A stretch of DNA of 63,733 nucleotides from positions 1 through 63,733 of the forward strand of contig JAGRPO010000064.1 of the NCBI GenBank assembly GCA_019449455.1, read 5' to 3'. The notes under the pieces were generated by a model. It did not search any database and was not told the DNA's origin. It worked only from the letters and a program-made list of their open reading frames with translations. Position 1 is the first letter of the stretch. Each line of letters opens with the position of its first letter. Of the stretch, positions 38,360-50,899 are shown piece after piece. The translations under genes were made by a program, and so were the position numbers. Source of the DNA: Betaproteobacteria bacterium (GTDB taxonomy: Bacteria > Pseudomonadota > Gammaproteobacteria > Burkholderiales > Usitatibacteraceae).

Positions 38360-40036
38360 TCAGGGCGCGCGCCGGTAGACGACGAAGGCCTCGCTCCTGT
38401 CGCCGGGTCGCGATCCCCGCCACGCTTCCACCCAGCCGCTGCCGTCCACGGCCGGCTCGCGCCCGGGCGAGACCTGCGCGAGGAGCGTCGGGCAGCGCGC
38501 GGCGTCGCGGCTCCCCGGGGAGACGACGCGAAGGCCGACGAAGTAGTCGAGCAGCGCGCGCTGCGCGTCGCCCACCCCGGCGCCGATCGTGCAGGGCGAC
38601 GGGCCGATCTGCGCCGCGAGCTTCGTCGCGAGGCCCCGGTAGCTGCGCGCCTGGTCGATGAGGGGCAGGCCCAGCATCATCGTGAGCATCCACACCATCG
38701 TGATCCCGGCGCTCCAGTTCACGACGGCGCGCCGCGTGGTCCTGAGCGACCGCGCCACCACCACCACCCAGATGCAGGTGAGCAGCACCGCCAGCGCGAA
38801 GGGGATGAAGCGGAACGGGTACTGGTAGCCCGGGACCTCGCGCTGCAGCCACGCCGCCACGCCCGCGGGGCTGCCGGTCATCGCGGCGACGAAGCCCACC
38901 CAGAGGATCAGGGCGAGGAGCGCGAACGTCGTGACGCCGAACCAGTCGAGGGCGCTCGCCGCGCCGCGGGGCAGCGAGTCGAGCTCGGCCGCGCCCAGCA
39001 GCACCAGGGGAACGAGGAGCGGCATGGCGTTCACTTCCCGCGCCTCCGCCAGGAGGGAGAGCAGGGCGAAGAACAGCGTCGTGGCCGCCAGGGGCAGGTG
39101 CAGTTCCGCGCGCGTCGCGATCGACTTGCGGGCCCGCCACACCGTCCAGGCCGCGAGCGGAAGCGCGGGCCACGCGTACCACGCCAGGATCCGCGTGAAA
39201 TAGCCGATGTCGGTGAACGCCGCGCGGCTCGGCCCTGCCGACCATCGGGTGGACAGCGCCACCGCCAGCCATTCCGACGACAAGGCGGGATCGCGCTGCG
39301 CGAGGGCGATCGGCCAGGCGCATGCCACGGGAATGGCGATCGCGAATCCGATCGCCAGGGCGAAGGCGTAGGCCCGCACGCGCCATGCCGCGCCGGATGC
39401 GGGCAGCAGCGCCGCCAGCGCTCCCACCAGGAGGGCGGGCATCAATCCGTCGCCCAGGAACGCGGTCGCGATCCCGGCGCCCAGCAGCCCGCCGCCGACC
39501 GCAGGGCGCCGGACCGCGAGCGCGAGCCCCGCCACGCCCATCGACACGCCCGCGAGACCCGCGAGGTCGGTGCTCATCTCGTGGGCGCGGATGAGCAGGC
39601 CCATACAGCCGATCAGGAGGAGGACGGAGATCCGTCCGGCGCGGGGCCCGTGCAGCGCGACGGCCGCCACGTGCACCCCCGCCATGGCGATCGCCATGAA
39701 GAAGCCGGAGGCAAGCCGCGCCGCATCGTGGAGAGGAAGCCACCCGCCGAAGACCTTGGCAAAGGCGGCGGCCGTCCAGAAGAAGAGGGGAGCGCGGTCC
39801 AGGTAGGGCTCCCCGGCGAGCATCGGGACGGCCCAGTCGCCCGACCGGAGCATCTCCGCCACGGCGCCGAGCACGAGCGCCTCGTCCGTCTTCCAGGGGT
39901 CGTGGCCGACGAGTCCGGGCAGCAGCCATGCCAGGCAGACCAGCAGGAAGAGCGTCGACTTGACCGGCGTGCGCGTGCCGTCGTAGGCGATGCGCTGCCG
40001 GAGCGTGTCGACGAGGGGATCGGCTACGCGGTTCAC
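38360..40036 (-). CDS. GT-C glycosyltransferase (ArnT/PMT-like membrane protein)
   Basis: A 558-residue protein with about eleven or twelve hydrophobic segments. The first periplasmic loop has DPWKTDEALVLGAVAEML with the acidic pair Asp51-Glu52 and GDWAVPMLAGEPYLDRAPLFFW, the arrangement seen in ArnT and PMT enzymes that move a sugar from a polyprenyl phosphate. The C-terminal soluble part is short. The acceptor (lipid A, protein or other glycan) cannot be told. The start is a GTG at 40036. It stands alone, convergent with the ATPase gene, and lies downstream of rpmE2. Confidence 0.8.
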   Translation of the reverse strand: MNRVADPLVDTLRQRIAYDGTRTPVKSTLFLLVCLAWLLPGLVGHDPWKTDEALVLGAVAEMLRSGDWAVPMLAGEPYLDRAPLFFWTAAAFAKVFGGWLPLHDAARLASGFFMAIAMAGVHVAAVALHGPRAGRISVLLLIGCMGLLIRAHEMSTDLAGLAGVSMGVAGLALAVRRPAVGGGLLGAGIATAFLGDGLMPALLVGALAALLPASGAAWRVRAYAFALAIGFAIAIPVACAWPIALAQRDPALSSEWLAVALSTRWSAGPSRAAFTDIGYFTRILAWYAWPALPLAAWTVWRARKSIATRAELHLPLAATTLFFALLSLLAEAREVNAMPLLVPLVLLGAAELDSLPRGAASALDWFGVTTFALLALILWVGFVAAMTGSPAGVAAWLQREVPGYQYPFRFIPFALAVLLTCIWVVVVARSLRTTRRAVVNWSAGITMVWMLTMMLGLPLIDQARSYRGLATKLAAQIGPSPCTIGAGVGDAQRALLDYFVGLRVVSPGSRDAARCPTLLAQVSPGREPAVDGSGWVEAWRGSRPGDRSEAFVVYRRAP

Positions 40037-40085
40037 GCGCGGTCCACGGTGCGGCGGCGAGGCATGGGCTATTGTAGTCGCGGCA

Positions 40086-40110
40086 ACAAAAAAGGCAGCC
40101 GAGGCTGCCT
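40086..40110 (-). terminator. Rho-independent terminator after rpmE2
   Basis: Read on the minus strand, AGGCAGCC pairs with GGCTGCCT around a two-base spacer and is followed by a run of six T before GTTGCC. It is well placed about 80 bases after the L31 gene stop. Confidence 0.88.
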
Positions 40111-40187
40111 TTCATGTCGAGGCGAGCGGGCGCTCACTTGGCACCCCCCGCCCGATGGCTCAGTTGCCGGGTCCGTTCGCCACCCTG

Positions 40188-40448
40188 TCAGGACGGCGTG
40201 GCCGACTTGCGGGCGTAGCGCTTCTTGAACTTGTCGACGCGGCCGGCGGTGTCGACGATCTTCTGCTTGCCCGTGTAGAAAGGGTGGGACTCGGCCGAGA
40301 TCTCGATCTTGTAGACCGGATACTCCTTGCCGTCCTTCCACTTGATCGTCTCGCTCGTGGAAACGGTCGAGCGCGTGACGAAGCCGAAGTCACAGCTCGT
40401 GTCGAGGAAGACGACCTCGCGGTAATTGGGGTGAATGCCTTCTTTCAT
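40188..40448 (-). CDS. rpmE2: 50S ribosomal protein L31, type B
   Basis: An 86-residue large-subunit ribosomal protein. The start [19 protein letters not shown] and the block [37 protein letters not shown] are typical. It lacks the CxxC zinc pairs of type A L31 (only Cys19 remains), which is the mark of type B, used in many bacteria when zinc is scarce. No Zur box was recognised upstream. A 293-base gap separates it from rho; that gap holds a perfect CCCCGCCGGCGGGG palindrome (40717-40730) and no gene. Confidence 0.95.
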   Translation of the reverse strand: MKEGIHPNYREVVFLDTSCDFGFVTRSTVSTSETIKWKDGKEYPVYKIEISAESHPFYTGKQKIVDTAGRVDKFKKRYARKSATPS

Positions 40449-40741
40449 GGTCTCTCGCGCCTTTCTCGCTCGCTTGGCGCCGGGATGAGGGTTTGCCAGC
40501 ACCGGCTGCCGGGAAACGCGCATTATCGCCGAAACGCGGGTTTAACGCAAATCCTATGCCAATCAGGGGCTTGCGGGTCCAGATTCGACCCCGGTCCGCC
40601 AAAATCGTTCCCCGGAGGGGTCAGGCCGGCTTCCCGGGCTTTCGGGCGCGGCCCGGACGGAAAAGCCTCGATCCGGCCAGTCCTGCCCGGCGGCTTGCCG
40701 TCGGGTCCCGCGACGACCCCGCCGGCGGGGCAACGCTGCGC

Positions 40742-41995
<1,254 letters not shown>

Positions 41996-42143
41996 GCGCG
42001 GGGTGTGGGCTGGATGCGTCGGACGTGCCCGCGCGGGAGGCGCGGGCCGGGAATATCGGGGGGGTTACCTGGCTGCGGAGGGTGCTGCGGAATGGGGATT
42101 GCTGCAGGAAGGAACAGCCAGGACGGGTCGAGGGTATCCGGTT
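41996..42143 (-). promoter_or_regulatory. C-rich rho leader with hairpin
   Basis: Read on the minus strand, the 99 bases after trxA contain about 44 C and 19 G, a bias seen in Rho-utilisation sites. Nearer the ATG, GCCCGCGC (42040-42047) pairs with GCGCGGGC (42027-42034). Rho acting on its own leader is the inference. Confidence 0.4.
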
Positions 42144-42470
42144 TCAGATATTGCTGTCAATGAACGCGTTCAACTGGGTCTTCGAGAGGGCGCCGACCTT
42201 GGTGGCCTCGACGTTGCCGTTCTTGAAGAGCATGAGCGTGGGAATGCCGCGGATGCCGAACTTGGGCGGCGTGGCCTGGTTCTCGTCGATGTTGAGCTTG
42301 GCCACCTTCAGGCGGCCGACGTATTCCTGCGCGATCAGCTCGAGCGCCGGCGCGATCATCTTGCAGGGGCCGCACCACTCGGCCCAGTAGTCGACGAGCA
42401 CGGGCGTGGCGCTCGCCAGCACCTCGTGGTCGAAGGAGTCGTCCGTCACCTGGATGATGTTGTCGCTCAC
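42144..42470 (-). CDS. trxA: Thioredoxin 1
   Basis: A 108-residue cytosolic disulfide reductase. The redox site WCGPC is at residues 32-36 ([15 protein letters not shown]), and the cis-proline segment [14 protein letters not shown] is intact. Length and sequence are those of classical TrxA. The start is a GTG with AGAGGTAACC directly before it. It may share a transcript with rho through the C-rich leader. It is divergent from fdxA. It could reduce MsrC and the peroxiredoxin in the window. Confidence 0.96.
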   Translation of the reverse strand: MSDNIIQVTDDSFDHEVLASATPVLVDYWAEWCGPCKMIAPALELIAQEYVGRLKVAKLNIDENQATPPKFGIRGIPTLMLFKNGNVEATKVGALSKTQLNAFIDSNI

Positions 42471-42599
42471 GGTTACCTCTGTCTGGGTCGGGGAAGGTGC
42501 GCCGGGCAGGACGCCAGCGGGCGGCCGGTCGCATCGGATGGGTCAGGATCGTAGCCTAAACCGGGGCGCGCAGGCAAAGCGGGAGAACGCGCGCCTGTC

Positions 42600-42639
42600 T
42601 TGACCGGCGTCAGGGAAAGGTGCGCCGATCTGGTAAAAT
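42600..42639 (+). promoter_or_regulatory. FNR/Anr-like box and -10 of fdxA
   Basis: TTGACCGGCGTCAG (42600-42613) is nine of ten for TTGAY-N4-RTCAA. TAAAAT at 42634-42639 serves as -10 and puts the start near 42646, about 40 bases from the centre of the box. No separate -35 is present, which fits an activator-dependent promoter. Confidence 0.5.
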
Positions 42640-42687
42640 TCCAAGCTTTCTCGCGGTTCGTCCGCCCGTTTCCGAAAGGTCCGATTC

Positions 42688-43011
42688 ATGACGTACGTGG
42701 TCACCGAGTCCTGCGTGAAGTGCAAGTACACCGACTGTGTCGACGTGTGTCCCGTGGACTGCTTCCGCGAAGGCCCGAACTTCCTGGTGATCGACCCGGA
42801 CGAGTGCATCGACTGCACGCTGTGCGTGGCCGAGTGCCCCGTGGAGGCCATCTTCGCCGAGGACGACGTTCCCGCCGACCAGAAGGAGTTCATCGCCATC
42901 AACGCGGAGCTCTGCAAGGTCTGGAAGCCCATCGTCGAGCGCAAGGACGCGCCGGCGGATGCGGACGAGTGGAAGGACGTCAAGGACAAGAAGGGACTCA
43001 TCGAAAGGTGA
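42688..43011 (+). CDS. fdxA: 7Fe ferredoxin FdxA
   Basis: A 107-residue ferredoxin. Cysteines at 9, 17 and 50 would hold a [3Fe-4S] cluster and those at 21, 40, 43 and 46 a [4Fe-4S] cluster. This equals the Azotobacter FdI pattern shifted by one, with free Cys12 and Cys25 in the matching places. The C-terminal tail [20 protein letters not shown] is typical of proteobacterial FdxA. GAAAGG lies eight bases before the ATG. It is transcribed alone from an FNR-like promoter and ends 34 bases before the convergent cydB. Confidence 0.96.
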   Translation: MTYVVTESCVKCKYTDCVDVCPVDCFREGPNFLVIDPDECIDCTLCVAECPVEAIFAEDDVPADQKEFIAINAELCKVWKPIVERKDAPADADEWKDVKDKKGLIER

Positions 43012-43045
43012 GGCAAGGCGCGAGCGTCGCCGCGCCCCCGCAGGA

Positions 43046-44032
43046 TCAGTCGTAGAGCCCGCCCTTCGCCTTTCCCCGGAAGACGCGATAGGAGATCGCG
43101 GTATAGGCGACGATGAAGGGCAGCACGGCGAGCACCCCGGCCAGCATGACCTTGAGCGACGACGGGTGCGCGGCCGCCTCCCAGATCGTGAGCTTGTCGA
43201 TCACCACGTAGGGAAAGAGGCTGTACGCGAGGCCGATGAAGCTGATCGCGAAGATCGCCACCGCCGCCGCGAACGGCTGCCAGTCGCGCCCCGCCTCGCG
43301 GCGCGCGATTCGCCCCGTGGAGCGCCACACGATGAAGCCGGCCCAGAGGCACGCGGCCGGCAGCGCCATGAGCGCCAGCGTGCGCGGGAAGTCGAACCAC
43401 TTCGCGCGCACCGTCTCGCTCACCATCGGGGTGGCGAGGCTCACCAGCCCCACGCCGAGCGCCACCCAGAGGAGCCCCCATCGCGACCACGCGAGCGCCT
43501 TTCGCTGCAGGTCGCCCTCCGTCTTCGCCACGAGCCAGGTCGCGCCGAGCAGCACGTAGCCGCCGCAGACGGCCGCGCCCACGACCATCGCGAAGAGCAG
43601 GAAGCCAATACCCCGGTCGAATCCCGTGATGTAGCGCCCGAGCATGAAGCCCTGCGAGAAGGAAGCGAGGAAGGAGCCCGCCCAGAAGAGCCAGTTCCAC
43701 AGCTCGCGGTGCCAGCCCAGCGCCTTCATGCGCAGCTCGAAGGCCACGCCGCGGAACATGAGGCCCACGAGCATCGCCACCACCGGCAGGTAGAGGGCGC
43801 CCAGCACCACGCCGTGCGCCAGCGGGAAGGCGACCAGCAGGATGCCCACGCCCAGCACGAGCCAGGTCTCGTTCGCGTCCCAGAAGGGACCGATGGAGGA
43901 GACCATCACCGACTGCTCCTGAGCGCTCGCCGCGGGCATGAGCATGCCCACGCCGAGGTCGAACCCGTCGAGCACCACGTAGGCGAGAACCGATGCGCCC
44001 ATCAGCACCATGAAGACCAGCGCGAGGTCCAT
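43046..44032 (-). CDS. cydB: Cytochrome bd-type quinol oxidase, subunit II
   Basis: A 328-residue inner-membrane subunit with about nine helices. YVVLDGFDLGVGML near residue 20 and GPFWDANETWLVLG are the hallmark motifs of CydB. The length is shorter than E. coli CydB (379) and nearer to the cyanide-insensitive CioB type. The start is set at ATGGACCTCG after a stop-to-start gap of ten bases from cydA. No CydX-like small gene is seen after it. It completes a quinol:oxygen oxidase with CydA. Confidence 0.94.
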   Translation of the reverse strand: MDLALVFMVLMGASVLAYVVLDGFDLGVGMLMPAASAQEQSVMVSSIGPFWDANETWLVLGVGILLVAFPLAHGVVLGALYLPVVAMLVGLMFRGVAFELRMKALGWHRELWNWLFWAGSFLASFSQGFMLGRYITGFDRGIGFLLFAMVVGAAVCGGYVLLGATWLVAKTEGDLQRKALAWSRWGLLWVALGVGLVSLATPMVSETVRAKWFDFPRTLALMALPAACLWAGFIVWRSTGRIARREAGRDWQPFAAAVAIFAISFIGLAYSLFPYVVIDKLTIWEAAAHPSSLKVMLAGVLAVLPFIVAYTAISYRVFRGKAKGGLYD

Positions 44033-44042
44033 GGGTCCCTCC

Positions 44043-45389
44043 TCAGTCCGCGGCCGCGCCGGCGGGGTAGGCGTGCGGCAGCGGCTTTGCCGCCTCCGCA
44101 CCCTCCCCCGCGAGGTGGGTCAGCACGACCATGTAGGCGATGAACATGGCGGCATAGGTGAGAACGTAACCCGTGAGGCTCACGCCGAGCTGGGCGCCCG
44201 ATATCTCGCCCACCGCCTCGCTCGTGCGCATCACGCCCTGCACGAGCCACGGCTGGCGCCCGATCTCGGTGACGATCCAGCCCGAGACGGTGGCCGCCCA
44301 GCCGGAGAAGGTGAACGCCGCGAGCGTCCAGAGGAGCCAGCGCGGCGCGACGGCTTCGCGCCGGGTGGCCCACGCCGTGAACCAGGAGGTCGCGATCATC
44401 AGGACGCCGATGCCCACCATGAGGCGGAAGGCGAAGAACACGGGCGCCACCGGCGGGCGGTCCGCGCCGAACGACTCGAGCCCCCGGAGCTCGGCGTTCG
44501 CGTCGTGCCGGAGGATGAGGCTCGCGCCGTACGGGATCTCGATGGCGTAGTCGTTGGTCTTCGTCGCCTCGTTCGGGATCGCGAAGAGCACCAGCGGCAC
44601 GCCCTTCTCGGTGTGCCAGATCGCCTCCATCGCCGCGATCTTGGCCGGCTGGTGCTCCAGGGTGTTGAGCCCGTGGAAGTCGCCGACCACGGCCTGCACC
44701 GGCGCGAGCACGGCCGCGGCGAGGACGCCCACGCGCATCGTGCGCCGCGCCATCGCGTCGGCCGGCGCCCCGAGGAGCCGCCACGCGCTGAGCCCCGCGA
44801 CCACGAAGGAGGCGGTGAGCCCGGAGGCGATCAGCATGTGCGCGAACCGGTACGGGAACGAGGGGTTGAAGATCACCGCGATCCAGTCGCCCGCGATCCA
44901 CTGGTTGCCGTCGAGCACGTGGCCCGCCGGGGTCTGCATCCAGGAATTGAGCGCGAGGATCCAGAATGCCGAGAGGGACGTGCCGCCGGCGACCAGCGCC
45001 GTGGCGCCGATGTGCGCCCACGGGGGCACGCGGTTCATCCCGAAGAGCATCACGCCCAGGAACGTGGCCTCGAGGAAGAACGCGGTGAGAATCTCGTAGC
45101 CCAGGAGCGGCCCTGCGATGGCGCCCACCCGGTTCATGTAGCCTGGCCAGTTCGTGCCGAACTGGAAGGACATCACGATGCCCGTCACCACCCCCATCGC
45201 GAAGGTGAGCGCGAAGATCTTGGTCCAGAGCTTGTAGGTCTGGAGCCAGCCCGCCTCGCCGGTGCGGTGATACGCGATCCGGAAGCCCAGCAGCATCCAC
45301 GCGAGCGCGATCGTGAGCGTCGGGAACAGGATGTGGAACGCGATGTTCAGCCCGAATTGCGCGCGCGCGAGGAGCAGTGGATCGTCCAT
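44043..45389 (-). CDS. cydA: Cytochrome bd-type quinol oxidase, subunit I
   Basis: A 448-residue haem-bearing subunit. His19 (LNIAFHILFP) and the glutamates Glu99 and Glu107 (YEILTAFFLEATF) fall at the same residue numbers as in E. coli CydA, and His184 in YRFAHMLIASG corresponds to the b558 ligand. E. coli CydA has 522 residues; the lack of the long Q-loop insert places this in the CioA-like short-loop group, often resistant to cyanide and sulfide. It follows the RND pump gene on the same strand after 90 bases. TACAAT at 45425-45420 on the minus strand could be a private -10. Confidence 0.95.
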   Translation of the reverse strand: MDDPLLLARAQFGLNIAFHILFPTLTIALAWMLLGFRIAYHRTGEAGWLQTYKLWTKIFALTFAMGVVTGIVMSFQFGTNWPGYMNRVGAIAGPLLGYEILTAFFLEATFLGVMLFGMNRVPPWAHIGATALVAGGTSLSAFWILALNSWMQTPAGHVLDGNQWIAGDWIAVIFNPSFPYRFAHMLIASGLTASFVVAGLSAWRLLGAPADAMARRTMRVGVLAAAVLAPVQAVVGDFHGLNTLEHQPAKIAAMEAIWHTEKGVPLVLFAIPNEATKTNDYAIEIPYGASLILRHDANAELRGLESFGADRPPVAPVFFAFRLMVGIGVLMIATSWFTAWATRREAVAPRWLLWTLAAFTFSGWAATVSGWIVTEIGRQPWLVQGVMRTSEAVGEISGAQLGVSLTGYVLTYAAMFIAYMVVLTHLAGEGAEAAKPLPHAYPAGAAAD

Positions 45390-45479
45390 GGCGGTGCTCC
45401 CGTTAAGGCTCGAGCACCGATTGTAGCGCCATCGGGGGCGCCGGACCGCGCGGGGCCCGCGGACGCGCCCGAGGCGTGC

Positions 45480-48692
<3,213 letters not shown>

Positions 48693-48706
48693 GCGGTTCG
48701 GGCCTT

Positions 48707-49765
48707 TCAGGCGGCCGGGCCGGACGACATGCCGGCCTTCACGGGATCGAGGGCGACCTTCTCCCCCGCCCTGAGGCCGGCCAGGACCTCCACCGACTTC
48801 TCGTCGGAGACGGTGCCGATACGGACCTGGCGCAGCCGCGGCGCGCCCTTGTCGTCGACCACGTAGACGGCGGTGACCTCGCTGCGCCGCAGGACCGCGG
48901 CGCGCGGCACCATGAGGCGGGCGGCCTTGCCGGTGACGAAGTGGGCGCGCGCGAAGACGCCGGGGAGGAGGCCTTTCGCGTCATCGGGCAGGTCGAGGCG
49001 CACCTGGGTCGTGTGCGTGCGCGGGTCGGCGGAGGGGACGACGGTGACGTTCTTCACGTCGACCCAGCGATCGAGCGAGGGGACCTCGATGCGCGCCCTG
49101 GCGCCCGCCTGGATCGCGGGCACCTGCGCGGAGGCGACGGTGGCCACCACGCGAAGCGACGACGGATCGAAGCCCGTGAGGAGGGCCTTGCCCGGCGCCG
49201 CCATCTCGCCCAGCTGCACGTGCCGGGCCGAGACCACGCCGCTGTAGGGGGCGACGATGGTGGTGAAGCTCCTCTCGGTGGCCGCCGAGCCCGCGCCGGC
49301 GAGCGACGCCTTCATGCGGGACTCGGCGGCCTTGAAGTCGGCCTCGGCCTTGTCGAGCGCGGCCTGGCTCACGAACTTCTGCGCGACGAGGCTCCTGGTG
49401 CGCTCGTACTGCGCGCGCGCGTTCGCGAGCGTGGCCTCCGCCTCGCGAACCTGGGCGTCGCTCGCGGCCACGGCCTGGCTCGCGGCGCGCTCGTCGATGC
49501 GCAGGATGACGGCGCCCTTCTCCACGCGGTCGCCCACGTCGAAGCGGATGTCGACGATCCGCCCCGACACCTGGGCCGAGACGGTGGACTGGCGGACGGC
49601 CTCGACCACGGCCTCGGCGGAGGTGGTGAGGTCGATCTCGCGCAGTTCGACCGCGCCGGTGGCGAGGGGCGCGGCGGCGGCCTTTGGCGCTGCCGGCGGC
49701 TCGGACGTGCCGCAGGCGGCAACGACGAGGCCGGCGGCGGCAAGGGCGAAAGTGGCGCGGATCAT
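48707..49765 (-). CDS. RND periplasmic adaptor lipoprotein
   Basis: A 352-residue membrane-fusion protein. The N terminus AAAGLVVAACGT has a lipobox ending at Cys18, so it is a lipoprotein. The body has the adaptor order: VSGRIVDIRFDVGDRVEKGAVILRID (lipoyl half), a helical hairpin rich in Ala/Gln (about 80-135), IVAPYSGVVSARHVQLGEMAAPG (second lipoyl half), and the beta-barrel segment LRVVATVASAQVPAIQAGARARI. It is transcribed with the permease 14 bases downstream and with trxC 13 bases upstream. Confidence 0.92.
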   Translation of the reverse strand: MIRATFALAAAGLVVAACGTSEPPAAPKAAAAPLATGAVELREIDLTTSAEAVVEAVRQSTVSAQVSGRIVDIRFDVGDRVEKGAVILRIDERAASQAVAASDAQVREAEATLANARAQYERTRSLVAQKFVSQAALDKAEADFKAAESRMKASLAGAGSAATERSFTTIVAPYSGVVSARHVQLGEMAAPGKALLTGFDPSSLRVVATVASAQVPAIQAGARARIEVPSLDRWVDVKNVTVVPSADPRTHTTQVRLDLPDDAKGLLPGVFARAHFVTGKAARLMVPRAAVLRRSEVTAVYVVDDKGAPRLRQVRIGTVSDEKSVEVLAGLRAGEKVALDPVKAGMSSGPAA

Positions 49766-49778
49766 CGTCTCTCCGGGA

Positions 49779-50216
49779 TCATGCGGATGCGACCCAGCGT
49801 TCGAGGTCGGACGCGGGCCGCGCGCCGGTGGCGCGCTTCGCCTCGCGGCCTTCCTTCATGAGGAGGAGGGTCGGGATCGAGCGTACCGCGAACCGTCCCG
49901 CGAGGTTCTGCGATAGGTCAGTGTTCACCTTGACGAGCCGCGCCCGCCCCGCGAGGCGCCTGGCGGCCTGCGCGAACTCGGGCGCCATCTGGCGGCACGG
50001 GCCGCACCACGGCGCCCAGAAGTCCACGAGCACCGGCAGGCTGGTGCGCGAGACGAACGCGTCGAAGGAGGCGTCGTCCAGCTCCACGACCGAGTCGTCG
50101 AGGAGCAGGGTCTCGCAACGGCCGCATTTGGGCGCCTCGAGCACGCGCGCCGCGTCGACGCGGTTCTGCGCGAGGCACTTCGGGCAGGCGACGTGCACGA
50201 AATCGGCGGCGGCCAT
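49779..50216 (-). CDS. trxC: Thioredoxin 2 (zinc-ribbon type)
   Basis: A 145-residue thioredoxin with an N-terminal zinc ribbon (CPKC at residues 11-14, CGRC near 31-34) and the redox site WCGPC in FWAPWCGPCRQM. This is the TrxC layout, which in E. coli is induced by oxidative stress. It sits between DUF2892 and the RND adaptor gene with gaps of 9 and 13 bases, all downstream of a CsoR-type operator. A role in thiol or sulfur stress is suggested by that context. Confidence 0.93.
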   Translation of the reverse strand: MAAADFVHVACPKCLAQNRVDAARVLEAPKCGRCETLLLDDSVVELDDASFDAFVSRTSLPVLVDFWAPWCGPCRQMAPEFAQAARRLAGRARLVKVNTDLSQNLAGRFAVRSIPTLLLMKEGREAKRATGARPASDLERWVASA

Positions 50217-50225
50217 GGCTTGCTC

Positions 50226-50444
50226 CTAGGCCGCCTGCCCGGCGCTCTTCACGCCCAGCTTCCTCAGGACGATCTCCAGCGGGCAGAAGCGCGAGAACCC
50301 GCTCTGCAGGAGGTTCGCCCCCACGAAGGCCGTGAGCCAGAGGAAATTCGGGTTGACGAACAGCGGGCTGCCCGGCACGCCCAGGCCGAGGGAGACGAGG
50401 ATGAAGGCGCCGGCGAAGATGCGGACGAGTCTTTCGGTGGTCAT
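50226..50444 (-). CDS. DUF2892 small membrane protein
   Basis: A 72-residue protein with two transmembrane helices (about 8-25 and 30-50), starting ERLVRIFAGAFILVSLGLG and with the conserved FCPLEIVLRKLG tail. This is the domain fused to a rhodanese in E. coli YgaP; here it stands alone. Free-standing DUF2892 proteins are often beside sulfur-transfer genes. It is the first gene of the minus-strand run to cydB. GGAAG precedes the ATG. Confidence 0.88.
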   Translation of the reverse strand: MTTERLVRIFAGAFILVSLGLGVPGSPLFVNPNFLWLTAFVGANLLQSGFSRFCPLEIVLRKLGVKSAGQAA

Positions 50445-50476
50445 GGGAAGTCCTTCGGTGTGTGTGGACGCCCCGC

Positions 50477-50548
50477 AATATACCGTAGGGGGTATGGTAT
50501 GTCAAACGCCCCGCGGCGCTTGTCATGCTATACCCGGTAGTGTATAAA
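50477..50548. promoter_or_regulatory. Divergent promoters with two CsoR-type operators
   Basis: Minus strand: -35 TTGACA (50505-50500), 17-base spacer, -10 TATATT (50482-50477). Plus strand: -35 TTGTCA (50520-50525), 17-base spacer, -10 TATAAA (50543-50548). Operator one ATACC-GTAGGG-GGTAT (50480-50495) overlaps the minus -10; operator two ATACC-CGGTAG-TGTAT (50530-50545) overlaps the plus -10. CsoR-family operators have the form ATACC-N6-GGTAT, so the repressor gene next door probably controls both directions. Confidence 0.75.
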
Positions 50549-50571
50549 CGAGGCGAACAGAGGAGACTCCC

Positions 50572-50856
50572 ATGCCCACAATCCGGGACGAGACGCACAA
50601 GAAGGAACTCATCCACCGGCTGCGCCGCGTCGAAGGCCAGCTGCGCGGCATCCAGGCCATGATCGAGAAGGGCTCGGACTGCGAGGCCATCACGCAGCAG
50701 CTCTCCGCGAGCCGGCGCGCCCTCGACAAGGCCTTCTACCACGTGCTTTCCTGCGCCATCCAGTCGGGCGGGGAAGTGCCCGCGGGCACCTCCGGCAAGG
50801 CCGTGGTCGACAAGCGCCTCGAGCACGCCGCGGAGCTGCTCGCCAAGTTCGGCTGA
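50572..50856 (+). CDS. CsoR/FrmR-family transcriptional repressor
   Basis: A 94-residue all-helical repressor. RLRRVEGQLRGIQAMIEKGSDCEAI is the family's first signature, with Cys37 at the invariant first ligand position. The second ligand position, His in CsoR/FrmR and 25 residues on, is Ala62; Cys61 sits one residue before it. The third position (29 residues on, Cys in CsoR and CstR) is Gly66. So it does not match the copper, nickel, formaldehyde or CstR persulfide sets. GAGGAG precedes the ATG. It faces a thioredoxin/RND/cytochrome bd run across two matching operators. Confidence 0.9.
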   Translation: MPTIRDETHKKELIHRLRRVEGQLRGIQAMIEKGSDCEAITQQLSASRRALDKAFYHVLSCAIQSGGEVPAGTSGKAVVDKRLEHAAELLAKFG

Positions 50857-50899
50857 TTCCCGCCGGCAGGCTCATCGCCTGATCCACCGGGCCGCTATC

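Noticed and set aside
40570-40600. A T-arm-like stretch (GGGTC, 7-base loop, GACCC) near a CCGCCA
   Set aside because: No acceptor stem, D-arm or anticodon arm is found around it, so it is not a tRNA or tmRNA.
40717-40730. CCCCGCCGGCGGGG palindrome downstream of rho as a terminator
   Set aside because: No T-run follows and a 7-base-arm palindrome without a loop is poor as a terminator.
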